NCBI GenBank assembly: GCA_002070735.1
Contig: MWDX01000008.1
Span: forward strand, 1-58,657
Length of the DNA stretch: 58,657 nucleotides
Direction: 5' to 3'
DNA from: Parcubacteria group bacterium ADurb.Bin115
GTDB lineage: Bacteria; Patescibacteriota; Patescibacteriia; Patescibacteriales; UBA12465
The position numbers and the translations under genes are program-made. This document shows positions 15,799-25,038 of this stretch, piece by piece (position 1 is the first letter of the stretch; each line of letters opens with the position of its first letter). The notes below the pieces were generated by a model, which saw nothing but the letters and a program-made list of their open reading frames with translations, did no database searches and had not been told where the DNA came from.

Positions 15799-16602
15799 TC
15801 ACAACTGGAAAGACCAATAAGCGGTCAGCAGCGCCGGTCCCCAGGCTAAAGTAATCAACGCCCCTACTGCTAAAAAAACGCCTAAAGGTAATTTAGAGCT
15901 CCATTCCTTCCGTCCGGCAATTATTAAAACCAGACCGACAATAGTGCCTAAAAGATAGGCAGAAAGAATAGCCAGAATAAGTAGACTCCAATCAGGGAAA
16001 AGAGAGGCCAAAAGCAAGCCTAGCCAAATATCGCCTTCACCCAAACCACGGCCGCGCGTTACTAAAAATTGCAAACCAAAGAAAGCCACCGCGCCAGCAA
16101 TGCCGAGAAATAAAACATACCACGAAGCTCCCAATAATAAATTTAAACCAGCAAAAACAAGAGCCGCCGGAATTACCACTGCATTTGACACTAAATAAAA
16201 ACGCAGGTCAAAAACGAATACCACCGTCAACACAAAAACCGCTAGATAATCACGAATTAAAGCTAGCCAAAAATCAAAATTAAAAAACAAACTCAAAGTC
16301 TCTAAATCTACCCAGGCAAAACCGAGGTGTTTAAACCAAAAAAATACAAACAATCCCGCTACAATCACTTCAACCGCCGGATACTGCCAGGAAATAGGTT
16401 GATGACAAAAACGGCAGCGTCCACCCAGGCGCAAGTAGCTAAACAAAGGAATGTTATCGTGCCACCAAAGCTTTTTTAAACAGCGCGGACAATAGGAACG
16501 GCCACTAATCTTTTCTTGACGATAGAGTCGCCACACTAAGCAATTGGCAAAACTGCCAAACGACAATCCCAGGGCAATAATAATTATCAATATTAAAAGC
16601 AT
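15799..16602 (-). CDS. Prepilin peptidase (A24 family), PilD-like
   Basis: Integral membrane aspartic protease that cuts and often N-methylates type IV pilins. The N-terminal domain has the zinc-binding cysteines CPRC (38-41) and CRFC (63-66). Catalytic aspartates are in FDLRF (Asp132) and in the GEGD motif (Asp191). Eight or so transmembrane helices cover the rest of the 267 residues. No pilin or assembly ATPase gene is in the window. It overlaps nothing and starts 15 bases after the O-antigen-ligase-like gene. Confidence 0.92.
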   Translation of the reverse strand: MLLILIIIIALGLSFGSFANCLVWRLYRQEKISGRSYCPRCLKKLWWHDNIPLFSYLRLGGRCRFCHQPISWQYPAVEVIVAGLFVFFWFKHLGFAWVDLETLSLFFNFDFWLALIRDYLAVFVLTVVFVFDLRFYLVSNAVVIPAALVFAGLNLLLGASWYVLFLGIAGAVAFFGLQFLVTRGRGLGEGDIWLGLLLASLFPDWSLLILAILSAYLLGTIVGLVLIIAGRKEWSSKLPLGVFLAVGALITLAWGPALLTAYWSFQL

Positions 16603-16617
16603 ATGAATAAAATCTGG

Positions 16618-18924
16618 CTAAGGTGCCGGCTTTAAATCGGGGTTAAGAATAAGTGCCTGACTATACCAACTAGCCGCTAAGGCCTCTTCACCGAGAAGAT
16701 TATAAACATTTGAAATTGCCAGCGGCCAATAATAAGAACCGGGCTGGCGCCGATAGGCGTGTTCCAACCAAAAAAGAGCAAGATTATATTCTTTTTGGCG
16801 CCCATAAATATCAGCTCTTTTTTGTAAATTAATAAGGTCTTCAGGATAAGCAGAATAAGCTAGACGTAAGGATTCAAGGGCTTGAGTCAACTGGCCGGAG
16901 TTTTCCTGGGCCAAAGCCATCTCCGTATAAATACGGGAAATATAAAAATTTAAATAAGCACGATGGTCATCATTTAGTAAAGAATTATCAGCTGACGGCA
17001 GTAAACGTAGAACATCGCGATATAAAGATAACGCCTCCGAATTTCCACCATTTATTTGCCAACACTGGGCATAATCTCGATAAGACGCCGGACGCTGCGG
17101 ACTGGCAGCGATTAATTCTGCAAATAAGGGAGAAGCTGTTTCCGGCCCCGATAAGAAACATTGCAGACGGGCCGACAACAAACGCTCATTATATCCAGGC
17201 AAAAAAGACTGAGATAAAATACGAGATAATTCATGGCGGAGTAAATACTGTGAATTTAAATCTTCCAAATTGGACCAATCAGACAAAATATACGAAGCCA
17301 AAGAAGTATGATAGTACGATTTTGCCACTGGATTGAGAGCACTTCTATCAAGATAAGATAAAATTACAGAAACGGTAAAATACTCTCGAGCCGGTAAAAG
17401 TCGACGAATCTGCAAAAAGTAATAATCGGCCTGTAAGGCAGACAGACTGAAATAAATCTGGCCTAGAGCCAAAAGGCCAAAAACACCGCCACCGATTTTT
17501 ATCAACCATTCTCCCAAACTTAAGTTAAACGGACGTCTTGTAAAAAAACGAAAATTCTTCTTCGTGCGGGCAAATAAAACACAAGACGAGCCCGTCTTTC
17601 CCAGACTAAGGTTTCCGGCGGACACCAAAGCGGCAATCACCCAAAAATAAAAAATACTGCTAATGTCGGAAATTCCCACCATCAAAGTCAAACTATAAGC
17701 AAGCAAGGCAAAAATCGAGGCTAAGGAAAATTTTTTGCCAACGGACGAGTGATATAACCGCCAACACTGCCAAACCCAAAATATACACAAAAGCATCCAA
17801 AAAAATAAGCCAATAATGCCCGTCTGGATAATAATATCAAGAACACTGTTGTGGGCTTTATCAGTCAACGAATCTACATTCATTAAAACCCCCCATTCAG
17901 GCTGATAATGGGTAATAAAAGCCTCCTCGCCATTTTCCCAACCGACCCCAAACCAAGGATTTTCCTTTATAATCTGGAAAGATGCACGGTAGAAAGAAAA
18001 ACGCAAAGCCAGGCTACCGGAATTAAAATCCGTTAAAGAACTAAAACGGGCGGGCATTAATAAGTAAAAAAAAGTCGAAAAAAACCATAATAAAATCGGG
18101 GCAACCACCAGAGCACGCCAGCGCCAACGTTGCCACGCAAACAACACCAGCAAAATAATAGTAGACACAATTAACGCCAACCAGGCCGCTCGAGAAGCGC
18201 TAACAACTAAACCGGCTAATTGCAAGAGAAACATCAGTAAAGCTAAAAATTTATTTAAAAACCGTTTAGAATCAAAAAAATAATAAGCGGCCATGGCCAA
18301 AGAAAAAAGTAAAAAGGAGCCTAAAAAATTAGGCTGACCCAAGGTACCAATGGCGCGACTATAAAGCTGAGATTCTTGCCAAACCACTAAATCATACCCA
18401 CAAAACTGCAAAAAGGCATAAAGACCGGCAAAAGCGCCGGCAATTGACATTAATAAAGCGCTAAGGCGCACTCCGCGCAGCCAAAAAACAACCCTATTTT
18501 CCGGCCTATAAAAACCACCAAAATAATAAATTATAAAACTATACCAAATAGCCAGCCAAAAATAAAATAAAATACCAGTTTGTCGCAGATATGAACCAAA
18601 CCAAGACTGCCAAGGATTAAGCGACCAGAAAGATAAAACGGATAAAGCCAGCCAAAAAATCCACACCGGTAAAATAGCGCGCCACCAAGATTTTTCCTTG
18701 AAAAATACTTGGCTCTGACCGTTTCTAAAAACTACAAAAAACAAAAAAACTAACAAAGTGAGGGCGGCTAAAATTTGTAACCAAGCGCTCTTTATTAAGA
18801 CAAAAGGACTGGCTATAGGAAAAAAATAAGAAACGCTCAAGGGGACCGCCAATAAAGCCAGCCAATAAAAACTAGGCAAAAAGAATGATAATATTCTCTT
18901 GATATTCAAACTCTTCCTGTCCAT
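16618..18924 (-). CDS. O-antigen ligase/polymerase-like membrane protein with C-terminal TPR region
   Basis: Large 768-aa protein. The first two thirds hold about a dozen transmembrane helices with the Wzy/WaaL-type periplasmic loop motif (GVGWENGEEAF near residue 327, preceded by ASRAAW). The C-terminal 250 residues are helical repeats resembling TPRs (for example EALSLYRDVL, ALESLRLAYSAYP). Family members polymerise or ligate lipid-linked glycans outside the membrane. The TPR tail is common in Gram-positive and CPR members; its partner is unknown. A second O-antigen-ligase-like protein without TPRs is at 50041-51306. Confidence 0.8.
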   Translation of the reverse strand: MDRKSLNIKRILSFFLPSFYWLALLAVPLSVSYFFPIASPFVLIKSAWLQILAALTLLVFLFFVVFRNGQSQVFFKEKSWWRAILPVWIFWLALSVLSFWSLNPWQSWFGSYLRQTGILFYFWLAIWYSFIIYYFGGFYRPENRVVFWLRGVRLSALLMSIAGAFAGLYAFLQFCGYDLVVWQESQLYSRAIGTLGQPNFLGSFLLFSLAMAAYYFFDSKRFLNKFLALLMFLLQLAGLVVSASRAAWLALIVSTIILLVLFAWQRWRWRALVVAPILLWFFSTFFYLLMPARFSSLTDFNSGSLALRFSFYRASFQIIKENPWFGVGWENGEEAFITHYQPEWGVLMNVDSLTDKAHNSVLDIIIQTGIIGLFFWMLLCIFWVWQCWRLYHSSVGKKFSLASIFALLAYSLTLMVGISDISSIFYFWVIAALVSAGNLSLGKTGSSCVLFARTKKNFRFFTRRPFNLSLGEWLIKIGGGVFGLLALGQIYFSLSALQADYYFLQIRRLLPAREYFTVSVILSYLDRSALNPVAKSYYHTSLASYILSDWSNLEDLNSQYLLRHELSRILSQSFLPGYNERLLSARLQCFLSGPETASPLFAELIAASPQRPASYRDYAQCWQINGGNSEALSLYRDVLRLLPSADNSLLNDDHRAYLNFYISRIYTEMALAQENSGQLTQALESLRLAYSAYPEDLINLQKRADIYGRQKEYNLALFWLEHAYRRQPGSYYWPLAISNVYNLLGEEALAASWYSQALILNPDLKPAP

Positions 18925-18957
18925 AAAGCAAATAAATTATCTACTTTTAGTATAACA

Positions 18958-18995
18958 TATAAAAAAACTCCAAACCATTGCGAGCTTGGAGTTTT
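18958..18995. terminator. Strong terminator after secF
   Basis: The perfect 10-bp stem AAAACTCCAA/TTGGAGTTTT (18964-18973 and 18986-18995) has a 12-base loop. On the minus strand it ends in a run of T and lies 17 bases after the secF stop. The symmetrical A/T ends mean it could also work on the plus strand. Confidence 0.85.
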
Positions 18996-19012
18996 GTAAG
19001 TAATAATTAAAT

Positions 19013-19909
19013 TTAGCGTTTCTGTAAGCGCTGCCAAACAACCAAGAGGGGGCTGACCACAAAGATAGAACTGTAAGCGCCACAAAAAATACCAATAATT
19101 AAAGCTAGAACAAATTCACGAATAGAATCGCCGCCAAAGAATAAAACTGCCAATAAAGCCAATAAAGTAGTGATTACCGTGTTAATAGAGCGCACGAGAG
19201 TCTGATTCAAACTAGAATTAACGGTCTCGGCAAAACTGCCGGTACTCTTAGGCAAATTCTCACGGGTTCGATCAAACACGACAATAGTGTCATTAACGCT
19301 ATAACCAAGCACGGTTAAAAGGGCGACAACGAAGGTAGTATTAATTTCTACGCCGTAAAAATGACCGAGCAAAGAAAAAACACCGATAGTAATCAACAAA
19401 TCATGAAAAAGGGCAATAATGGCTGTCAGCCCATATTTCCAAGAAGCTACCGGCTTGGAAACGCGCTGGAAGGCCAAACCGATATAGATAATGATAACGA
19501 TTAAGACAAAAAACATCAACCAAAAGGCTTTACTGCGCAATTCCTGGCCAATTGAAGGGCCAATGGCTTCAAAGCGTACTTCTTCCAAGCCGGCTTGAGC
19601 CTCCGGTAACTGTCTTAAAGCGTTTACAACCGCCTGATGAGTATCTTCATCACTTTCTTGAAAACGAAGAATCATTGAATCTTCAGTTGGCTGGATAATC
19701 AGACTGCTGACTTGGGTGTCATTTAAACCAGCTTGGACCGTAGAAACGGACGGTTGACCGCTGGTAAATTTTACCTCCAATAAGCTACCGCCAGTAAAAT
19801 CAAGACCGAATTTCAACCCCCAAAGGGAAATAAAAATAATGGAGGCAACTACCATAATTCCAGATAGTGACAACCAAAGATTACGATGTTTAATGATTTG
19901 TAAATTCAT
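19013..19909 (-). CDS. secF: Protein translocase subunit SecF
   Basis: Six-helix RND-type membrane subunit that with SecD uses the proton or sodium gradient to pull exported proteins through SecYEG. Residues about 14-32 form the first helix. The conserved GLDFTGGSLLEV follows, then a short extracytoplasmic domain (about 40-125) and five more helices with the motif SVNDTIVVFDRTREN. At 298 aa it has normal length. It follows secD by 41 bases and closes the two-gene unit. Confidence 0.96.
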   Translation of the reverse strand: MNLQIIKHRNLWLSLSGIMVVASIIFISLWGLKFGLDFTGGSLLEVKFTSGQPSVSTVQAGLNDTQVSSLIIQPTEDSMILRFQESDEDTHQAVVNALRQLPEAQAGLEEVRFEAIGPSIGQELRSKAFWLMFFVLIVIIIYIGLAFQRVSKPVASWKYGLTAIIALFHDLLITIGVFSLLGHFYGVEINTTFVVALLTVLGYSVNDTIVVFDRTRENLPKSTGSFAETVNSSLNQTLVRSINTVITTLLALLAVLFFGGDSIREFVLALIIGIFCGAYSSIFVVSPLLVVWQRLQKR

Positions 19910-19950
19910 ATATTCAGACAGAGCGCATAAATAATGCCGCCCCTACTTTA

Positions 19951-21837
19951 TTACTTAGTGCGAGTAAAACCTAACAGCCAGCGATGCTTATCCAACCAAG
20001 AGCTTTTAAACATTTTTAATAAAATATAAGTAATAACAATACTGCTAAACATGGAGATGGAAACACCAATAAACAGAGTGGCGCCAAAACCCTTAACCAG
20101 ACCGGTACCAAACCCCATCAAGATAAAACAAGTCAAAATAGTGGTAATATTACCGTCTCTAATTGAAGGCCAAGCGCGCTTAAAGCCATCATCTAGAGCC
20201 GCCGCCAAAGGTTTACCAGAACGCAATTCCTCTTTCATGCGTTCAAAAATCAACACATTAGCATCAACGGCCATACCGATAGACAAGATGAAACCGGTAA
20301 TACCTGCTAAAGTCAAAGTCACCGGTTGGTTGGCATAAAACACCAAGAAAGCGAGAATGACCAAGAAAAGTAAAGCCGAAAAGACGCCATCAAATATCTT
20401 TAAATGATTAAAGACACTGATGAATAATAGAACCAGCAAGAGAATAAATAATAAGGCCAACCAAATCGGCGTCGACTTAAAGATGGTTAAAACTGTTAAA
20501 ACGTAAATACCTAAAGAAATAACGGACATTAAACCGGGTAAGCGATAGAAAATAATCATAAACAAAGCCACTAAAGTAAACCCAATTAAACCGGCTTTTA
20601 CACTATTACTGATTGATTTCTGACCAAGACTGGCGCCAATGGTCTGCTGACCGATTAAATTAATCGGCACAGGCAAAGCGCCGGTATTTAAACGTTGCAC
20701 CAATAACTTAGCTTCCTGGACGTTAAAATGACCGGAAATAACGGCACGGCCATCGGGGATACGATCGTTAACAGTGGGCACACTGATAGCATAACCGTCT
20801 AAAAAGATGGCCACTGGTTTGCCGATATTACGCTCAGTAATGTCTGCAAACATTTTTCCGCCCTCACTATCAAATTCTAGAGCTACTTCCGGAGAATTAT
20901 CTTGAGGATTAAATTGCAAGGTTGCCCTCTTTAAATTTCTACCTGAAAGTTCAGTATTTTTCCAATTATCACCTAAACTCAGAACGGGTGATTCATCCTG
21001 AAGCGGAAAAGACAACAATTGCGCCGAATATGAAGTAATAACCGGCTCTTGCCCAGATTCATCCTTAAAAGGATTGTCTATTTCTTTCTTGTCAATAAGC
21101 TTAGCAATAATCAAAGACTGCCCTTCATTAATTGGAGAAGCAACAATAGTATTAGGCGCTAGATTTTGCAAAGCCGCCGCTAAAGCTGGCTCATTGTCAG
21201 CGGTAATATCATTTTTTATCTCATTCTTAGCTTGATATTTATCCGCTATTGCCTGCCAATCACTACTTGATTTCCAATCATTTAAAGCAGCCTGGGCTTT
21301 AATTTCCACTTGTTTGTTAAAGGCAACGGCTTCTGCATTAGGTTCGACCGTCGCTGCTTGCGCCTCTGTACTTTGTTCTTTAAATTCCAATAACGGCGTT
21401 TCCCCAATTAACTTAATGGCTTCATTAACATCCTTAATACCCGCTAACTCTACAATAACTCTATAATCACCCTGCAAAGTGCGATTAATCTGGACTATCG
21501 GCTCACTGACGCCAGCGCTGTTAACCCGCCGTTCAATAATGTCCCGCACACCCTCAAGAGAATTGAGACGATCGCCTTCAGCGATATGGGCAACATCGGC
21601 TTCATATACCAATTGTGTCCCCCCTTGTAAATCTAAACCGAGAACAAAGGGACTGTCTGGCGCCTTTGGTAAAACGATAATATTATTGGTGGCATTAGCC
21701 AAAGCCTGAACACCGCGATTATAGTAATTGCCAGCCGCTAATATAAATCCGAGAAAAGCAAAAACTACTACTAATAAAAACAACCAGCGTTGGTGATGGC
21801 GTTTCATAAAATTAGAAAACTTTTGCGTTTGAGACAT
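19951..21837 (-). CDS. secD: Protein translocase subunit SecD
   Basis: Partner of SecF in preprotein export, 628 aa. One N-terminal helix (about 17-35) is followed by the conserved GLDLQGGTQLVYEAD. A large extracytoplasmic P1 domain (about 65-395) contains a linker-like insert near 160-270, and five C-terminal helices carry VDANVLIFERMKEELR. The gene faces away from clpP. With lepB and the giant secreted proteins elsewhere in the window, it indicates substantial Sec export. Confidence 0.96.
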   Translation of the reverse strand: MSQTQKFSNFMKRHHQRWLFLLVVVFAFLGFILAAGNYYNRGVQALANATNNIIVLPKAPDSPFVLGLDLQGGTQLVYEADVAHIAEGDRLNSLEGVRDIIERRVNSAGVSEPIVQINRTLQGDYRVIVELAGIKDVNEAIKLIGETPLLEFKEQSTEAQAATVEPNAEAVAFNKQVEIKAQAALNDWKSSSDWQAIADKYQAKNEIKNDITADNEPALAAALQNLAPNTIVASPINEGQSLIIAKLIDKKEIDNPFKDESGQEPVITSYSAQLLSFPLQDESPVLSLGDNWKNTELSGRNLKRATLQFNPQDNSPEVALEFDSEGGKMFADITERNIGKPVAIFLDGYAISVPTVNDRIPDGRAVISGHFNVQEAKLLVQRLNTGALPVPINLIGQQTIGASLGQKSISNSVKAGLIGFTLVALFMIIFYRLPGLMSVISLGIYVLTVLTIFKSTPIWLALLFILLLVLLFISVFNHLKIFDGVFSALLFLVILAFLVFYANQPVTLTLAGITGFILSIGMAVDANVLIFERMKEELRSGKPLAAALDDGFKRAWPSIRDGNITTILTCFILMGFGTGLVKGFGATLFIGVSISMFSSIVITYILLKMFKSSWLDKHRWLLGFTRTK

Positions 21838-21916
21838 AGATTTTGGTTAATTTATTGCCAAAGATTAGAAACTTTTAAAATCTTAGACTAAAAACACGAA
21901 AAAATCAAGACAAGGC

Positions 21917-21945
21917 TTTACAAAAGAAGATGTCTGCCATATAAT
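21917..21945 (+). promoter_or_regulatory. Sigma70 promoter of clpP
   Basis: The -35 TTTACA (21917-21922), a 17-base spacer and the -10 TATAAT (21940-21945) give a 5' leader of about 30 bases before the clpP ATG. Confidence 0.8.
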
Positions 21946-21980
21946 TTTTAATAATAGCAAAAATAATATAAATTAACTTT

Positions 21981-22562
21981 ATGACCTTAATACCAACCGT
22001 TATTGAAAAAGAAGGACAAGTGGAAAGGGCTTATGACATCTATTCCCGCCTCCTTAAAGACCGCATAATTTTTCTTGGCGAGGAAATCGACGATCATGTG
22101 GCTAATATCGTCATCGCTCAGATGCTCTTCTTGGCAGCCGAGGATAAAGACAAAGATATAAAATTTTACATTAATTCCCCCGGGGGCTCTGTCTCTGCCG
22201 GTTTAGCCATCTATGATACCATGCAATATATAAAATGTCCGGTATCAACTATTTGCGTCGGCCTGGCCGCCTCGATGGCCTCTATTCTCTTAGCGGCTGG
22301 CGCCAAAGGAAAGCGACTGGCTTTACCAAATAGTGAAATTATGATTCATCAAGTAATGGGAGGAGCCGAAGGCCAAGCTTCAGATATTAAAATCAGAGCT
22401 GAGCACATTTTAAAGATAAAAGACAAAATGAATAAAATATTGGCTCAACATACCGGCCAAAAAATAAATATTATTGAAAAGGACAGTGACCGCGATAATT
22501 TTATGAGCGCCGAAGAAGCGAAAAGATACGGTTTGATAGATAAAATAATTTCTAAAGAATAG
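21981..22562 (+). CDS. clpP: ATP-dependent Clp protease proteolytic subunit
   Basis: Serine peptidase that forms a barrel and degrades proteins fed by a Clp ATPase. The Ser-His-Asp triad is visible as [17 protein letters not shown] and the Asp in KDSDRDNF. The N-terminal LIPTVIE segment resembles the axial-loop start. At 193 aa it has normal length and no long propeptide. It is a single-gene transcript, with its own promoter 36 bases upstream and terminator downstream. The ATG has no clear Shine-Dalgarno. Confidence 0.97.
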   Translation: MTLIPTVIEKEGQVERAYDIYSRLLKDRIIFLGEEIDDHVANIVIAQMLFLAAEDKDKDIKFYINSPGGSVSAGLAIYDTMQYIKCPVSTICVGLAASMASILLAAGAKGKRLALPNSEIMIHQVMGGAEGQASDIKIRAEHILKIKDKMNKILAQHTGQKINIIEKDSDRDNFMSAEEAKRYGLIDKIISKE

Positions 22563-22592
22563 AAACCTCCTCTTAATAACCTCCCCGCATTT

Positions 22593-22626
22593 AAAAAGCC
22601 ACCGCCTGCTTAGGGATGGCTTTTTT
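22593..22626 (+). terminator. Terminator of clpP
   Basis: The stem AAAAGCCA/TGGCTTTT has an internal loop and is followed by TTTTTT, 31 bases after the clpP stop. Confidence 0.8.
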
Positions 22627-22654
22627 ATATAAGATTTCCTGACCTTATAATGAT

Positions 22655-23671
22655 TTAAGGAAACATTAAAACAGCGGCCATCGTCTTAAAAATTTCCAGA
22701 TAAGGCATGGACTCAGTTGATTTAATATAAGAAACCACGAAAATATGAGATCTGTCACGGTCTAAAAAATAAACTATTTGCTGGTCAGCACTAATAATAC
22801 CAATCCCCATATTGCCCTCCAAGAAACGGCTGACATCCAAAGTAGAGGCATCGGAAAACTGACTGCTGTACCAAGCGAGAATGTTATCATAAGGCTGATC
22901 ACTTTCCTCGCGGGCAATTTGAATAAAAGATTGGTCAGGAGCGGCAAATAAAACGGAATTTTGATTGACGATATTAACCGTCCAATTCTGCGGATAAACA
23001 TCAACAAAAAAACCATTCGGATCAACATAAATAGAAAAACCGTTGTCAGACAATTTACCACCGCCGAGAGGATTGTAGCCAGCGATTATTTCTTGTTTGT
23101 CAGGATAAGAATCAGAATCGGAATCAGCTAATTGAGGATTAGTACCCAAAAAAACCTCAGAAACATCGCTAAGACCGTCATTATCAGAATCGACTACGAT
23201 TGGTAACGAGACAATATTGCTATCTTGGCTATCTGGTTCAACACTATTTACCAGCTCTTCTACCACTGGAGCAACCATCGTCTCGGGCACAATTGTGGCT
23301 GTTTGCGCCTTTTCTTCTTCTTCAGCGACGGACGACTCAGTAACTTCAGCCACCGGAGCGGTATTAACGGCAACCGATGGTCGCATTGCCGGCAAAATTA
23401 AAAAATGATAAGCGGCATAAAATAAACCTGCCGCTACTATTAATCCAGCACTAATAATAATTATTCCCGTTGACTGATGCTTATTATCCTTAGGCTTGCC
23501 ACCGTTATCCCCAGCCTGACGATGATTAACACCTTTTTCTTCTTTATCGCCATAACTAGCGCCACTCAAACTAGTAAGCGCTGGCATATTACGAACAATA
23601 AAGTCTTTTTGCAAACGCTCTTGTAATTCCTGGTCATCTTTATTTGGCATTTTTTTATTCTTACTATCCAT
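22655..23671 (-). CDS. Membrane-anchored protein with thrombospondin type 3 calcium-binding repeats
   Basis: A 338-aa protein with a hydrophilic cytoplasmic N-terminus, one transmembrane helix (about 73-93) and an acidic low-complexity linker. Two TSP3-like repeats follow (DSDNDGLSDVSEVFLGTNP and DSDSDSYPDKQEIIAGYNP, about 163-200), then an external domain of about 130 residues (IYVDPNGFFVDVYPQNW onward) that I do not recognise. The Asp-rich loops are expected to bind calcium. It is the last of three co-oriented genes; the first also has TSP3 repeats, suggesting paralogy. Confidence 0.75.
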   Translation of the reverse strand: MDSKNKKMPNKDDQELQERLQKDFIVRNMPALTSLSGASYGDKEEKGVNHRQAGDNGGKPKDNKHQSTGIIIISAGLIVAAGLFYAAYHFLILPAMRPSVAVNTAPVAEVTESSVAEEEEKAQTATIVPETMVAPVVEELVNSVEPDSQDSNIVSLPIVVDSDNDGLSDVSEVFLGTNPQLADSDSDSYPDKQEIIAGYNPLGGGKLSDNGFSIYVDPNGFFVDVYPQNWTVNIVNQNSVLFAAPDQSFIQIAREESDQPYDNILAWYSSQFSDASTLDVSRFLEGNMGIGIISADQQIVYFLDRDRSHIFVVSYIKSTESMPYLEIFKTMAAVLMFP

Positions 23672-23672
23672 A

Positions 23673-23858
23673 TTAATCAGCTAAAAAATAAAAGATAGCA
23701 ACAATCAAAATAGCCAGAGCGACAAAAGGGCTAATCCATTGCCAAGCCCGACCGCGCAAGGGCTTATTTAATACAGGCATAACATGAATGCGTAAATATA
23801 AACGTACACCGCCAACGGTAGAATCTTTTTTATTTAATTTTTGATTAGCAAGAGCCAT
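23673..23858 (-). CDS. Small single-pass membrane protein, unknown
   Basis: A 61-aa protein with a basic N-terminus and one transmembrane helix at its C-terminal end (about 43-60, FVALAILIVAIFYFL). No family recognised. It sits between two TSP3-repeat genes, 24 bases after one and 1 base before the start of the other, which argues for a real, co-translated gene. It could be a membrane partner of the TSP3 proteins; that is inference. Confidence 0.6.
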   Translation of the reverse strand: MALANQKLNKKDSTVGGVRLYLRIHVMPVLNKPLRGRAWQWISPFVALAILIVAIFYFLAD

Positions 23859-23882
23859 AAAATGAGCAGATACGAAGCGGGG

Positions 23883-24566
23883 TTACAGAGCGCCCACACC
23901 TTTAGGGTTATAGCCATTTTTTACTTCATCGCCGTCATGATAACTATCACCGTCGGTATCGGGATTTAAAGGATTGGTGCCGTAAACTCTCAATTCCTCA
24001 TAATCAGATAGACCATCAAAATCGGAATCGATTAGGTTAATGTTGGTGCCCAGAATTGTTTCCTCTGCGTCCGTCAAACTATCGCCATCAGAATCAACCG
24101 GGGCAGTGACTGCCACCGGGGTTTCTGTTGCCGAAATAATATTAGGCGTAACGACTGGAGAAATATCTGACGTGGTAGCGGTAGCGTTTACTTCTGGGCT
24201 TTGCACCTCGGGCATAACTACAGCACCGACACTATTATCGGTTTTTACAATTGGCGCAACATTATTATTTAAAACAGGACTATCTAAAGCTTGATCAGCG
24301 GCATTGCGCGTAATTTTTGCATAAACTAAATAGGCGGCAGCGGCTAAAATTACTAGGGCTAAAATTATAATCAATATAAATTTTATTTTTACCCCGGAAG
24401 AATTATCCCCAGACTTATCTTCTCCCGCAAATGGAGCCGATAAGCCAGCCGATTGAGCTTCAATATTTACTTTTTGTTCGGATGAGCGAACTGTAGATTC
24501 AGTTTCGGCAAAAATATCATCAACAGCATTGCTAGCCGGAACTTGTTTGTTTAAATCGTTAAACAT
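23883..24566 (-). CDS. Membrane-anchored protein with C-terminal TSP3 calcium-binding repeats
   Basis: A 227-aa protein with a cytoplasmic N-terminal 60 residues, a transmembrane helix (about 63-83) and a Thr/Val/Pro-rich external linker. Three Asp-rich TSP3-like units fill about 158-222: DSDGDSLTDAEETILGTN, DSDFDGLSDYEELRVYGTNP and DTDGDSYHDGDEVKNGYNP. The protein ends straight after the repeats, so it seems to be only a tethered calcium-binding stalk. It is the first gene of the three-gene set. Confidence 0.75.
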   Translation of the reverse strand: MFNDLNKQVPASNAVDDIFAETESTVRSSEQKVNIEAQSAGLSAPFAGEDKSGDNSSGVKIKFILIIILALVILAAAAYLVYAKITRNAADQALDSPVLNNNVAPIVKTDNSVGAVVMPEVQSPEVNATATTSDISPVVTPNIISATETPVAVTAPVDSDGDSLTDAEETILGTNINLIDSDFDGLSDYEELRVYGTNPLNPDTDGDSYHDGDEVKNGYNPKGVGAL

Positions 24567-24653
24567 AATTTTCTCATTATTTTTTATAAAAAAACCCTTT
24601 TTATAGAAAAACCCTTGATTATATTATAACTTATAATCTAAAAAAATGCATCC

Positions 24654-24965
24654 CTACTTAAGTTCTGAGGAATTAGAAGGAAATAATGAACCATTATTTA
24701 TAATTTGATCTTGGCTTTCAATAATCTTGTAAGTCATAATTTCGCCGTCGGCATTACGACGTAACACTTGAACTTCTTTATCGACCGGAATAAAAAGGCT
24801 GTTTTTTTCCTCTGCTGTCATTAATACCGGCGCTACCGACTGAGGCTGGACGTCGTTCAACAAAGGGGTCTGTGTTGACGGCTCATCCCGGAAAAAATAC
24901 AGTAAGACAAACACTACTATTAAACAAATAACCGCTCCGATAATTATAATACTATTTTTTTTCAT
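24654..24965 (-). CDS. Small membrane-anchored protein, unknown
   Basis: A 103-aa protein starting at the ATG at 24965. An N-terminal KKNS is followed by a transmembrane helix (about 6-25) and an external 75-residue part rich in Ser, Pro, Asn and Gln. No family recognised. A longer reading frame upstream would start inside the inserted element's left flank and is less likely. Its upstream region ends within about 60 bases of the IS110 transposase, so the insertion may have separated it from its original promoter or upstream partner. Confidence 0.6.
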   Translation of the reverse strand: MKKNSIIIIGAVICLIVVFVLLYFFRDEPSTQTPLLNDVQPQSVAPVLMTAEEKNSLFIPVDKEVQVLRRNADGEIMTYKIIESQDQIINNGSLFPSNSSELK

Positions 24966-25038
24966 AATGCTATAAATTAATATATATAAAAGTGTTAAAC
25001 TAGAAAGATAAAATGTAGCTGGAGAGGAGGTGAAAAAT

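Noticed and set aside
24585-24616. Near-direct repeat of about 15 bases (AAAAACCCTT units) upstream of the 227-aa TSP3 gene.
   Set aside because: Only two imperfect AT-rich copies, no further support as an operator or element end.
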